A stretch of 64,000 nt of DNA from positions 123,497,640 through 123,561,639 of the forward strand of contig NC_081410.1 of the NCBI RefSeq assembly GCF_030272615.1. Direction: 5' to 3'. The notes below the pieces were generated by a model that saw nothing but the letters and a program-made list of their open reading frames with translations, was not told the origin of the DNA and made no database searches. A program made the translations under genes and the position numbers. This document shows, piece after piece, positions 21,466 through 32,578 of the stretch; position 1 is the first letter of the stretch, and every line of letters begins with the position of its first letter. The DNA comes from Cryptomeria japonica. Taxonomy: Eukaryota; Streptophyta; Pinopsida; Cupressales; Cupressaceae.

Positions 21466-22407
21466 TGTTGGCAATTGACACTCATCTAGTTTAGTTGTGT
21501 TGTCATTGATGGAAACACACATCATTTTGGGTTGGACGATTAATCAATACTCACCAGTATTCATGATTCGACAACTGGCATTCTAGTCATCCAGCAAACA
21601 AGGGAAATCAGAAAACTAGGAACTGGTATATGAGGCCGACATAGGAGATTGATCAGGTAGGTTTACACGACAACAATCAACAACATCAGTCACGAAGTTT
21701 AATGTATTTATTTTTGTCTAGGTCAACATGTAAATAAATTGTAATATCATTATAAGCTGACATAAGCATTCGTGTTTATGTTTGGGAAGGGTATTTAAGT
21801 TAGCCTAGTTAGGTTATTTTGGATATGCATTCAGAGAGAAGGAATATACAGTGGTGTGATATTGTGCGAGAAATGTTGATTGACTAAATGAGAATATAAT
21901 ATTTTATAGTTGATATTGGTTATTGGTTTAGAGGTTTGGGATGCAAAGTAAGTTACTGGTAAAGGAGGACACAACAAAAACTAGTACAGACAATGCTTGA
22001 ACTGGAACTCATCCAACATAACAGATGCATTCTCTGAGTTCACAATTTTGTTTGTAAAATAGTATTTGGTGTTTGTAGTCAATGAGGCTCCTTTTGTGAT
22101 GAGCAGTGTGCTCTAGGTTGTTGGTCTTCCTGCATGTCCAGGGCCCTATTGTAATATTTATTCATTTGGCCAGTGGATAGATATTGTGGGTCACCAATCC
22201 CACCATGTTTTTTCCTCTTTGAGGTTTTTGACATATAAATCTATGTTTTATGGTGTATGTTCTTGTGGTGGCATCATTTCTACTTACTGTTATATTCTTC
22301 TATGGTTATCAGTTACTGAAATACTTTGTTAATAAGGTTAAAATTGATCTCACCGATAGAACACTGATTCACCCCACCCCCCCTCTCAATGTTCTTGGAT
22401 TCCAACA
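21466..22407 (+). repeat. 5' LTR of pol-less element
   Basis: 942 bases, from TGTTGGCAATTGACACTCAT to GATTCCAACA. Matches 27389-28327 along its length. Confidence 0.9.
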
Positions 22408-22420
22408 ATTAGTATCAAAG
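22408..22420 (+). promoter_or_regulatory. Primer-binding site, mutated
   Basis: ATTAGTATCAAAGCC right after the LTR is the plant Met-tRNA primer site (TTGGTATCAGAGCC) with two changes. It sets the element's orientation as plus. Confidence 0.75.
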
Positions 22421-22474
22421 CCTAGTACCTTGGAGTAAGTCTAACAACTTAAGGAAGATCCTGAATCGGGAATA

Positions 22475-23480
22475 CATGGAGATGAGTATGGGGAACCAAC
22501 TTGAATATTATGATGCAAAAAGGATGAAGAACTTGAAGTTGTAAGATGAGTTGAACTCTACAAAGGAATTCATTCTTATCCTATAGGAGAGGTTATCATC
22601 TGCTCAAGCTGGAAGGAAGGAAATTCTATAAAATTGGGATGAAAAAAATAATGCCCTTAAAGAACAATGTCAGAAGTTGAGTCGAGAGAAAAGTGTCATG
22701 AAGAATGAAATGCAAGCCCTAACTATGAGGATGTCCAAGGATATTGAAGACTGGAAGAAGAATGCAAAAAATCTTGGCAAATCATTGAAAGATAGATCTA
22801 AGGAATGCATTAGGTTGGCACATGAGAATGATATGTTGAGAACTGAACTGATGCAAACCTGGAATACTGAGCAGGAGTTGGAAAGATTGATAATAGTCCT
22901 AAGGGGAGATCTGGATACTGCAAATGAATACAAAGACAAGACAAGTTTAAGGATAGTTATAAAATAGAGATTAATGAGCTATTGAAGGATCAAAGGCATA
23001 AGGGAGACACTAGAGGTCTTGGATTTGAGCATGGAGAAAGCTCCAATAATGCAAATGAAGTTGAAGCAAGCAATCAGAAGGAGAACCCACCTGTCAACCA
23101 AAACCAGAAATCATCGATAAGGTAGCCCAATGCACATAATTTAATGGAAGATGTTTTGTTTGCAATAAATTTGGTCATATGGAAAGACACTACAGAAATA
23201 GAGAAAATCAGGACAATAATGCAGTTCTCGGTCAATGTTCAAATTATAAGAAATATGGTCATAAGATATAAGATTGTAGAATGGATGTGAAATGTCATGC
23301 ATGTGGTAAGTTTGGACATATGGCTAATCAATTCAGGTCAAGGAATGATCAAGGATACAATAAAGCAATTAAGAAAAATAATGTCACTTGCTATGCATCA
23401 ACAAAATAGGACATATTGCTAAATTCTGCATAAGCAAGAACAATCTAGTAGGAAATGATGAGAAATTAAAACAAAAGGTT
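22475..23480 (+). pseudogene. Gag-like coiled-coil and zinc-knuckle region
   Basis: The first part (about 22475-22965) reads as a highly charged helix with heptad character (for example KSVMKNEMQALTMRMSKDIE and ELERLIIVLRGDLDTANEYK). After a shift, four knuckle-like units follow between 23150 and 23450: CFVCNKFGHMERHY, CSNYKKYGHKI-x-DC, CHACGKFGHMANQF, and one near 23400 reading NKIGHIAKFC. The pattern is C-x2-C-x4-H-x4-C, but the last Cys is Tyr or Phe in the first and third and the second Cys is Tyr in the second, so most can no longer bind zinc. Such proteins package element RNA. Stops and at least two frameshifts are present. No capsid domain of the usual UBN2 type was recognised ahead of the knuckles. 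Confidence 0.6.
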
Positions 23481-23994
23481 GATGATATCTGAAAGTAGCA
23501 TGAGAAGAAATGGGTTAGGAAATTTGAAGATCAACCAACAGAGACAAACAACTCGGTTACTCAACTAGTAGAGCAGAATGTTCCTGCACCAACAGGAAAC
23601 TCATCTGGTAACTAAGGTATTAGCCTTAGGGAGAGGAAAATTAATGATAGATCTTGCATTACCCTTGGTAGCGGTTTGAAAGCTTGTTTTGGATCTTCGA
23701 GAAGTCAATCTGAAGGTTTTTTGGTACTAAGATTATGGATTTTGAATACGGTATGATAAGCCGGCACGCATTGATGTCAATGTAAAATTAGGGCTTTTGC
23801 AGAATAAGAGGGAAATGTTGCTCCATTTATGATCACACAACATTCAAAGTGAAGAAGAGAAAGTTTAAGGCAATTCAAGGCAATCAAGAGCATTTTCAAC
23901 TAAATTTCAGTGCATTTAGAGAGGATTTTCAAGAGCTTTTACTGGCAAAGGTTGTGAGGTATTTTATCAGTTTTCGTGCTATCATTTGTTTGCA

Positions 23995-26900
23995 ATGGCT
24001 TCTGGATCAACTCCCACTCTGGTAGGTTTGGATACCCCTATTGTTGTTGACATCAAGGATCATCCACACCCAATTTTCAAGCAATGCCTTGAGATTGCGA
24101 AGGTCGATGATTCAACTAATGCATTTTCTAGGGTTCCAGATGGAGTTCTGTATATTGAAGATGTTCGTGCATATATCCACTGCACTTTGGAGGATTTAGG
24201 TTCTTTTGAAATCAAAATAATGTACATGACAAATCTTCTAGATAGGAAGGGATCGATGAAACCGAAATTCCAAATTTTGAAGGATCAGGGTTTCACAGAC
24301 ATTTTAGAGATGCCAAAATTTGAAGATGAAATGATCTAGTATGTGCTAAGCCATGTCCATGGGGAATTCATGTGACTAGACCGACCTTAAAAAATTACCA
24401 AGGAGGCTATTCGTGCAATCATTGGTTTGCCCCAGATTGGTCAAACTCCCGGAAAGAAGAAAATATCTAACAATGAGGTGGAGAAGTTAACTAGTGAAAC
24501 TTTTGACAACTGGTCAATGAGGATAAGCACTATCAGAGACAAAGTTGTTCAATTTGACATTATGATCATCAATTACAAGGTAACCCAATCAAACCGATTG
24601 AACTCTATTTCGAGTTCATGCATTTATTATTCTCATAAGGTGGTCAAAGAAAATCATGGGTATGATCTCCGTCAATGGATGTGTGAAGAGATAATTTTAA
24701 ACCTAGGGAAGATTAAGGGTAAGAAGAAAGGTGTTTTCCAGCATGGCAACCTTATTGTTTGCTTGACACTTTTCTTTTTGAATGAGTTACTGGGATCTAG
24801 TAAAACACAATGGGCATGTGATATGCTGATAGGGAAACAAATCAAAGATTCTATAAGGGGCTTGGGATAGGACAAAGAAAGAGACTCCATTTTAATTGGT
24901 TATTTCAAATATTTTCAGAAGACAATGAAGAAGAGAGAGAGAGTGTGTGCCTAAGCATATTGTTGATAAGTACTCTAAAAAAATATGCTTTATCGTGAAG
25001 AAGGATGAAACATTGATGGAGGTAGTGCAACCATGAAAGATCAGGATCATTGAGATGGGCTATGAGGTTGATGCTGAGATATTGAACTTCTATGCCAAGA
25101 CTCTTATTGATGCCCTGGTTGATGAAGCTGAAAAAACATTTGGGACAACAAAGCAAAAGGAATCCGAAGTTCAGATAGGTTTTAGCAAGAAGAAGAGGAA
25201 AGGAAGTATTAAAAAGGTTGGGGAAGCTATGGAGAATATTTCCTCTGAAATCAAATAGATCATTGGACTAGTAGAAGGGTCATCTCCGACAACAGTTTAG
25301 ACTCCACTAGAAGAAACAACCAACAAGGGTGTATTGAAGAGGAAGAAACCAGAAACTTATATTGCCCCTATAGAATTTGGGTCTGATACTAATATTGTGC
25401 CCTCAAAGATTCCCAAGAATTACATCAGGATATAAAGGAAGAAGCCCGAGGAAGGAAAGAAACAAAACGTAAAGGTCACCCCTCTAGTAGCCCGAAAGAA
25501 AATTTTGAATGAGAGGAAACCCATAGAGAAGAGGAAACCGGTTAAAGATTCTACTTCTACTCCTGGAAAGAAGAAGAAATCAGATATAGATATGGCTCTC
25601 AAATCCGGTAAGAGTATTGAAGTCATTCCTCCTCTCTCAGTTGTTGAATTGAATAATAAAATAACTAAAGATGGAATTTTGAGTAACAGCCATCATTACT
25701 ATGTACATATGGATGATAAGGAACAAATGGAGATTAAGGAAGCAGTTTTATTATACTTAGATATATATTAGATAAATATATAAAGATGCAGGATTTATTA
25801 ACTGTTTGTGTTGCAATAGCTGATGAGGAGTTGCAACAGTGTCTGGAATATGAAAATAAAATAATTTTCTAGAGAAAACACTGACATGTGAGTCTAATGG
25901 TAGGTAGAGTAAATGAAATAGTTAAGGAGACCCACAAGGCATGGATAAAAATTTTTGTAGATAAACCTGATTTCCTTACTCCATTGGTATTCCTTCCTAA
26001 GTCTGGTATTCAAGTTATCTTGGTTGATGATAAAGGGAAAGGTATATTAGGTTTGGATTCACCAGTTTTAGAACATAAACTAATAGAGGATATTCCTCCA
26101 ACAGTATCACATGTACATAATGTAGAGAAACTAGTAGATAACACTGAAGTTATGCATGATAAGAAGGATACACCAGAATAAAAAAATCTAGATGTAGAGG
26201 TTATTGACATGGATACAGATAATAAACAGGTTGAGGATATTGAACCTCCAAAAACAAATGTACATTCAAAAGAGGTTAAGGTTGAGCAGGTTACTGCGCC
26301 AAGTGGAAAATTTGTCGATGCTAGTCAGCAAGTTGGAGAGTCTAGTAATTCATTGTTTGCACTTGTCTCATCCAGTCAAGTTGATTTTGGATAGAGGAAT
26401 ATTGAGCAACTGAGCAGTTTTGAATTGATGTATGTTGCAACTCAAAATTTAAGGAAGGAAGGAACAAAAGAGAAGCAAGTCATTGAGCAAGCCATTCCAG
26501 TTCTGCAGCAGCTAGTTCCAGGATACACTAGTCTAGTAGCTAGCCCCTCTGGTAAGATTAAGAGTTTGACTAAACACATTGCAAAAGAATTTCAAACTCT
26601 TCAACAAACATCAAACCGATAGTTAATAGAGAGATACAATGAAACTAGGAAGGTCAACTATGACAATATGATCATATCAGACAAGGTGAAGGTGACAAAG
26701 CAACTAACAAAGATTGATGAGGCTCTTAATCAGTGCAGTTGTATATATAGATCTTGTACTAACACTGACAAACTTACAGCTGACCTAGAGGTTAAAATAA
26801 AAGCAACAAAGACCCAGTTGGAACATCTGGCTAAAAATCTTGATGGTACTCAGTCATTGACCAACGCTATTGATGGTCAAATTTTGGTTATAGAATCTAA

Positions 26901-27126
26901 TATATCAACCTTGAAGAAAGATGTGGACAGGTTAATTCGGCAAGCTAGGGAATTGAGAGGATTGGTAAGTCCCCGACTGAACACTTTGTTACTTCATAAG
27001 CGGGAAAGTTTAGAATTGATGAATAAACCCATACCAGAAAACCTAACTAAAGAAGAACTTCAAGCATACATTCTTAATGGGTTTGCATCTATTTTGGGAA
27101 CATTGAAAACTGGTTGGGATACTTAG
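23995..27126 (+). pseudogene. Unknown long ORF in pol-less LTR element
   Basis: Not recognised. From an ATG at 23995 (MASGSTPTLVGLDTPIVVDI) the coding sense can be followed to a TAG at 27124-27126, about 1,040 codons. It is broken by stops (near 24337, 24375, 24390, 24868, 24950) and by a shift into another frame between about 25055 and 25770 and back. The N-terminal third is a compact, aromatic domain (LYIEDVRAYIHCTLEDLGSF; ITKEAIRAIIGLPQIGQ; YDLRQWMCEEIILNLGKIKG). The middle is a Lys/Arg/Pro-rich linker with KKRKGS and KKKSDID. The C-terminal part (26668 on) is a predicted coiled coil (KIKATKTQLEHLAKNLDGTQ; NISTLKKDVDRLIRQARELR). The layout (globular head, basic linker, coiled tail) recalls captured plant genes such as the 'putative plant transposon protein' or plant-mobile-domain groups, but that is a guess. 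No polymerase or nuclease motif seen. Confidence 0.55.
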
Positions 27127-27375
27127 GATTTTTTAAGGGTGCTTACCCGAATATATTCAAGTACATCTAGATCTGATAAACACAGTTTTTATTTCATTAT
27201 TTCATTCATTTTCCCCATCCTTTGTCATTGATGTCAAAGGGGGAGTGGTTGTTGTGAAAAATGTTAAGGGACATAAGAAGTAATGTATAGCTCAGGGGGA
27301 GCAAGGTCAATTTTGGGAGGAAGCAGGACAACACTTCAGCGATCCATTTTTTCAGATGAGTGTTGCCATCAATTC

Positions 27376-27388
27376 CAAAGAGCGAGAT
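27376..27388 (+). promoter_or_regulatory. Degenerate polypurine tract
   Basis: CCAAAGAGCGAGAT directly before the 3' LTR, in the context TGCCATCAATTCCAAAG that normally precedes AAAGGGGGAGAT in plant copia elements. An intact-looking AAAGGGGGAG lies upstream near 27236. Confidence 0.6.
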
Positions 27389-28327
27389 TGTTGGCAATTG
27401 ACACTCATCTGGTTTAGTTGTGTTGTCATTAATGGCAACACACGTCATTTTGGGTTGAACACTTAACCGATACTCACTGATATTCATGATTTTGCAATCG
27501 ACATTCAAGTCATCTGGCAAACAAGGGAAATCGACAAACTAGGAACCGGTATATGAGGTCGACATAGGAGATTGATCTAATAGGTTTACACGGTAGCAAT
27601 TAGCGGCATCGGTCACGAAGTTTAATGTATTTATTTTTCTCTAGGCCGACATGTAAATAAATTGTAATATCATTGTAAGATGGCATAAGGCATTCATGTT
27701 TATGTTTGGGAAGGGTATTTAAGTCAGTCTAGTTAGGTTATTTTGGATATACATACAGAAAGAAGGAATATATAGTGGTGTGATATTGTACAAGCAATTT
27801 TGATCGACTAAATGCGAATATAATATTCTGTAGTCGGTCTTGGTTATTGGTTTAGAGGTTTGGGATGTGAAGTAAGTTACCGGTAAAAGGAGAACACAAT
27901 GAAAATAGGTATAGATAGTGCTTGAACTAGAACTCATCCAACATAGCAGATGTATTCTTTGAGTTCAATTTTTTTTTTGTAAACCAGTATTTGGTGTTTG
28001 TAGTTAGTGAGGTTCCTTTTGTGATGAGTAGTGCACTCTAGGTTGTTGGCCTTCCTGCATGTGCAGGCCCCTATTGTAATATTTATTCATTTGGCTAGTG
28101 GATAGATATTGTGGGTCACCAATCCCATCGTGGTTTTTCCTCTTTGAGGTTTTCCACATATAAATCTTTGTGTCATGGTGTATGTTCTTGTGGTGGCATC
28201 ATTTCTACTTATTGTTATTTTCTTTTATGGTTAATGGTTACTAAAATACTTTGTTAATAAGGTTAAAATTGATCTCACCGGTAGAACACTAGTTCACCCC
28301 CCCTCTCGTTGTTCTTATATCCCAACA
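27389..28327 (+). repeat. 3' LTR of pol-less element
   Basis: 939 bases, TGTTGGCAATTG to ATCCCAACA, matching the 5' LTR; followed by the GTAAA duplication. Confidence 0.9.
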
Positions 28328-29170
28328 GTAAAGTAGGGGAAAATTTGCAAACATAAGAGAACTTTGACCAAAGATTGGTTTATTGAAGTCATCTTATATT
28401 ATAAATTTTGACATCTTTCCCATAGTTATATTTAAAATATCTATACTAATTACTTTAATATAATTTCTAATGTAATAATTTTCCAATAATTTTTTATAAT
28501 AACTAAAAATTTACAAATGATAGAATTGATATTTTTTAAAATAGACTTATATGCACATATTAATAAAAATAACATGGAATTTTTAAACTAATATTTAATT
28601 GTAGATTTTATGTATAAAATTTTAAATATTAATATATGTTAAAGAATTTACAATAATTACGTTGAAAGATGTTTTATTTTAAAATAACCATGTGTCATGT
28701 TATAAGTATATATAAAATAGAAACACAAGCAATAAGATTATGAGGCTAGGAGGTTGGACCAAGTAGATTATGCATGAGGATGGGGAAATCAACATGCATC
28801 GAAGAGGTGAGGAGGTTGGACCAAGTAGAGTGTAGGAGATTGTGAGGGAGGACATGGGACATGGAAGCTAGAGATATGTGGCAAGGGGAGTGGCAATGTC
28901 TCAAGGTGCCACTTGACATGTTTGGGGAGTTCTAACAATTTATTTTAAAATTAAAATTAATATTCATATGTATTTTAGTCCAAAATTAAATAAATGGAGA
29001 CATTTAATTTAGGTGGGAAGGATATGAAATATTAATTAATGAGATTTAATAAATATAGAGGAGTCAATATTGATTAAATAAAGAGAGATTATTTAATTAC
29101 ATACTAGATGAAGGGATATTAATTAAATAATATTAAATTAATAATACGTTGATTTTGGATTAAATTGTGT
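28328..29170. other. AT-rich non-coding flank
   Basis: No gene seen. It holds two copies of GAGGTTGGACCAAGTAGA (near 28749 and 28808) and, from 28930 to 29160, several TTAATTAAAT-type words like those in the gypsy LTR at 10.1-10.4 kb. It may be an old LTR fragment into which the PLE inserted, but no boundary can be shown. Confidence 0.35.
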
Positions 29171-29181
29171 GTGAATTTTTG

Positions 29182-29224
29182 CATCGACGTTTCGAATCAC
29201 ACTCTGTGATTCATCATCAGGATG
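29182..29224 (-). ncRNA. Hammerhead-ribozyme-like motif
   Basis: Read on the minus strand: CATC, CTGATGA (29220-29214), a 7-bp hairpin GAATCAC/GTGATTC with a 5-base loop (29212-29194), GAAAC (29193-29189), GTC (29188-29186), GATG. CATC and GATG can pair as stem I, and cleavage would follow GTC. Stem III would be only AC/GT with no loop, as reported for the minimal hammerheads of Penelope-like elements, which are thought to act as dimers. One deviation: an extra U sits between CTGATGA and stem II (29213). Position downstream of a GIY-YIG ORF on the same strand strongly supports the call; activity is untested. Confidence 0.65.
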
Positions 29225-29459
29225 ATAAGAGTTAGAGAGCATGCAGATAAGAAAAATGAACAAGTAGCAAATCAAGGTTGCTAAAAAGAGGGAGGGAGGA
29301 GACACAATGAACAAGGAGAGAGATAAAATAAAAAATAATAATAATAATATTGAAAATGCAAGGGAGAATAGAAAGTAACAAACAAACAAAGAGGAATTAA
29401 ATATATCAAGAAAAGAAAAAGACACAAATAAAAACCAAAACAAAAATAATATGAATAAA

Positions 29460-29624
29460 TGCTATACACACACACACATGTATATGTATGTATATGTATA
29501 TGTATATGTATATCTATATCTATATATCTATATATGTATATATGTACATATGTATATATACATATACATATACATATATACATATATACATATACATATA
29601 TATACATATACATATATACATATC

Positions 29625-29656
<32 letters not shown>

Positions 29657-29985
29657 TGTATTTGTATGTAAATATATATGTGTGTGTGTGTGTGTATGTA
29701 TGTATATACATATGTGTATATTTGTATATATATGTTTGTATATATATATGTATGTATATACATGTGTATATTTGTATATATATATTTGTATATATATGTA
29801 TGTATATACATATGTGTATGTTTGTGTGTGTGTGTATATATATATGTATATATATATGTATGTGTATATAAATGTATGTGTATATATATGTATGTGTATG
29901 TTTGTGTTTGTGTATATATATATATGTATATGTATATATGTATGTATATACATATGTATATGTTTGTGTGTGTGTGTGTGTATAA
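29460..29985. repeat. TA/TG/CA compound microsatellite in PLE tail
   Basis: About 520 bases of alternating TATG, TATA, TG and CA runs between the PLE stop codon and the hammerhead motif. All long open frames here (Tyr/Ile/His/Thr/Val/Cys repeats) are artefacts of the simple repeat. Confidence 0.95.
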
Positions 29986-30129
29986 AGACCCGATGAAAGA
30001 TAATAAAAGAAGTATTAAATCAAGAAATTGAAAAGGAAAAGAAGAATGAATACTCAAAATAATCAAATAATAAACAAAAATCCAACAAATATAAAAAACT
30101 AAAAATAACCCTAGGCAATTGCATTATAC

Positions 30130-30201
30130 ACACACACACACACACATGTAAGAAAAAATCAAGACACAAATAAAATAAGAAAGCCAATAATAATAAAACC
30201 A

Positions 30202-30241
<40 letters not shown>

Positions 30242-30315
30242 AAATATAAGCAAAATATATGTATAACTACTTATATTTGTATTCAACACACACTCACACA
30301 CACACACACATATAT
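30130..30315. repeat. (CA)n and (GT)n runs in PLE tail
   Basis: A CA run near 30129-30146, a long GT run near 30205-30240 and a CA run near 30285-30310 lie in the 3' region of PLE copy 1. Their reverse complements lie in copy 2. Confidence 0.9.
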
Positions 30316-30583
30316 GAGAAGAATAAGAAAGAAGAAAAAACCAAAAGCGACCAATGAACGAAACACAAGAGAATGGATAAAAACCAAGAGAATGACAAGG
30401 AGAGAAGATGAGACAACAAAAAAAAAACACCTAGGATGAGCAAGAGAATACAAAGGACAACGAACAAGAGAACCTAATGAAGGAAAGAGGGGGAAGACAC
30501 AATGAAGTAAGACTCAAGGATGAAGAAGTAGGAGACCACGAGGAACATGCAATAGAAGAGATCAGATCAGAGGGAGAGAGATG

Positions 30584-31157
30584 TTAAGAACGATGATCAG
30601 GACAAGCATGAAGGTTTGAAAGCAAGGGTTTCCATGCAAGACTAAGACCCCACTGTTCATCTTGATTAGGGTTAGAGGCATGGTTATTGATTTCAATAGG
30701 TTCTTTGAGCTTACACTTGAAAACTTTATCCTCTTTTCACAAGAATTGGGTGCTTTCCAAACAAATGTGGTGCTTCATGGAGGAGGCGTTCTTAGCCAAG
30801 GCGGATTTGGAAATGCATTCATGCCTAATGTCAGCACTATTCTCTATGATCTTGGTGATAAAAGAGCGGCATGTTTCACCAATTTAAGGAGTACCACATG
30901 AAAAAACAATCTCATAGACCCCAAAATCAAGAAGGATGTCTCTAGAGTCTTTAAGAGGTGACATTTGATCTCTCAAGGTAGAAATAGGCTTGAAGGCATA
31001 TCGACGACCTTTATTTAAAAGGATCTTGGCGATCTTGTGGGAGATGTCTTCAATATAAGGGATAGAGGAACAGGGGGAGGAAGAAGAATGGATGGAATTG
31101 GAATGCGAAAAGATATGAAACTTGGCTTGAGAAAAGGCTCTAGAAATTTTCTTAGTC
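30584..31157 (-). pseudogene. GIY-YIG endonuclease domain of Penelope-like element
   Basis: One minus-strand frame runs from the truncation at about 31157 to a TAA at 30584. It reads a Ser-rich linker, IPYIEDISHKIAKILLNKGR, FKPISTLRDQMSPLKDSRDI, then DFGVYEIVFSCGTP-x-IGET with GVY for the first motif. The Tyr of YIG is now a TAA stop. Then come CRSFITKIIEN, ADIRHECI, SALAKN, MKHHI, KLKEPIEINNH and WGLSLAWKPLLSNLHACPDH. This follows the Penelope endonuclease: Cys-rich GIY, YIGxTxR, the helix with conserved Glu/His, the EPIEI strand and the late Asn/Trp motif. There is one more in-frame TGA near 30741. The domain nicks target DNA to prime reverse transcription. Only about 190 codons remain. Confidence 0.85.
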
Positions 31158-31237
31158 GTGATGAGGGGTGGGGTCTTAGTCTTTCTTGGCAACCCTTTCT
31201 TTCAAACCTTCATGCTTGTCCCGATCATCATTCTTGA
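31158..31237 (+). pseudogene. Last codons of PLE GIY-YIG ORF, copy 2
   Basis: DEGWGLSLSWQPFLSNLHAC and PDHHS then TGA. Homologous to the last 25 or so residues of the minus-strand copy (DEQWGLSLAWKPLLSNLHAC). Homology begins at GATGA (31160), which marks the truncation point. Confidence 0.75.
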
Positions 31238-31549
31238 TGCCTCTCTCCCTCTAATCTTCTCTCTTACATTGCATGTTCCTCGTGGTCTCCTACTTCTTCA
31301 TCCTTAAGTCTTCCTTCATTGTGTATTCCCCCTCTTTCCTTCGTTAGGTGCTCTTGTTCCTTGTCTTTTGTATTCTCTTGATTGTTTTTGGTTGTCTTGT
31401 CTTCTCTCCTTGTCATTCTGTTGACTTTTATCCATTCTCACATGTTTCATTCATTGGCCGCTTTTCATTTTTTCTTCTTTCTTGCTCTTCTCATATTTGT
31501 ATGTATGTATATGTTGAATACAAATATAAGTAGTTATACATATATTTTG

Positions 31550-31750
31550 CTTATATTTGTATACATACATACATACATACATCCATACATACATACATGT
31601 ATATACATATATGTATACATATATATATACACATATATGTATATATATATATATGTATATGTATATATACATATATATGTATATGTATATATACATATAT
31701 GTATATGTATATATACATATATGTATATGTATATATACATATATGTATAT

Positions 31751-31787
<37 letters not shown>

Positions 31788-32436
31788 CACACACATATAT
31801 AAATGTATATGTATATGTGTATATATATATGTGTGTGTGTGTGTGTATACACATATAAATGTATATCTATATATATGTAGATATACACATATATGTGTGT
31901 ATATATACACATATATATATATATATATGTGTGTGTGTGTACATATATATATGTGTATATATATCCATTTTGTATTTATTTTTATTATTATTTGGTCACC
32001 TTTTGACACACACACACACACACACACATATGTATGTATATATATATGTATATGTATATGCATATGCATATGTATATGTATATGCATATGCATATGTATA
32101 TGCATATACATATACATATGCATATGCATATACATATACATATATATATACATACATATGTGTGTGTGTGTGTGTGTGTGAAAAGGTGACCAAATAATAA
32201 TAAAAATAAATACAAAATGGATATATATACACATATATATGTACACACATATATATATATGTGTGTATATATACACACACATATATGTGTATATCTACAT
32301 ATATATATAGATATACACATGTACATATACATATACATATACATCTACATATACATATACATATACATATACATACATATATATATGTGTATATGTATAT
32401 ATATATGTATGTATCTGTATACATATCTGTATATGT

Positions 32437-32471
<35 letters not shown>

Positions 32472-32544
32472 TATATATATATACATATACATATATATAT
32501 ACATATACATATATATATACATATACATATATATATACATATAC

Positions 32545-32578
<34 letters not shown>

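Larger units (their letters stand above)
21466..28327 (+). mobile_element. Complete pol-less LTR element with foreign ORF
   Basis: Two direct LTRs (21466-22407 and 27389-28327), both TGTTGG...CCAACA, flanked by the 5-bp duplication GTAAA (21461-21465 and 28328-28332), prove one insertion of about 6.9 kb. Inside are a tRNA-Met-like primer site, a coiled-coil/zinc-knuckle gag-like region and a long second ORF, then a purine tract. No protease, integrase, RT or RNase H motif was found in the nearly 5 kb interior. By eye the LTRs differ at roughly one base in ten, so the insertion is old. It must have moved with enzymes from another copia element. Confidence 0.85.
29170..31157 (-). mobile_element. 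Penelope-like element, 5'-truncated copy 1
   Basis: On the minus strand the segment starts inside the linker before a GIY-YIG endonuclease, runs through that domain to a stop at 30584, then a long 3' region with CA/TG/TA microsatellites, and reaches a hammerhead-like motif at 29182-29224. C-terminal GIY-YIG and hammerhead motifs in the terminal repeats are hallmarks of Penelope-like elements, and a Penelope family (Dryad) is known in conifers. The reverse transcriptase is missing because the copy is cut at about 31157, where it meets an inverted second copy. Confidence 0.8.

Noticed and set aside
24672-25156. Minus-strand frames in the pol-less element
   Set aside because: Shadows of the plus-strand unknown ORF, which keeps its sense over more than 3 kb.
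29451-29996. Long open frames of Tyr/Ile/His/Thr/Val/Cys on both strands
   Set aside because: They arise from TATA/TATG/CA simple repeats; no start context or domain, and every frame looks the same.
30584-31157. GIY-YIG domain as an organellar intron endonuclease
   Set aside because: The Cys-rich motif between GVY and YIG, the late WGLSL block and the nearby hammerhead-like motif fit Penelope-like elements better.
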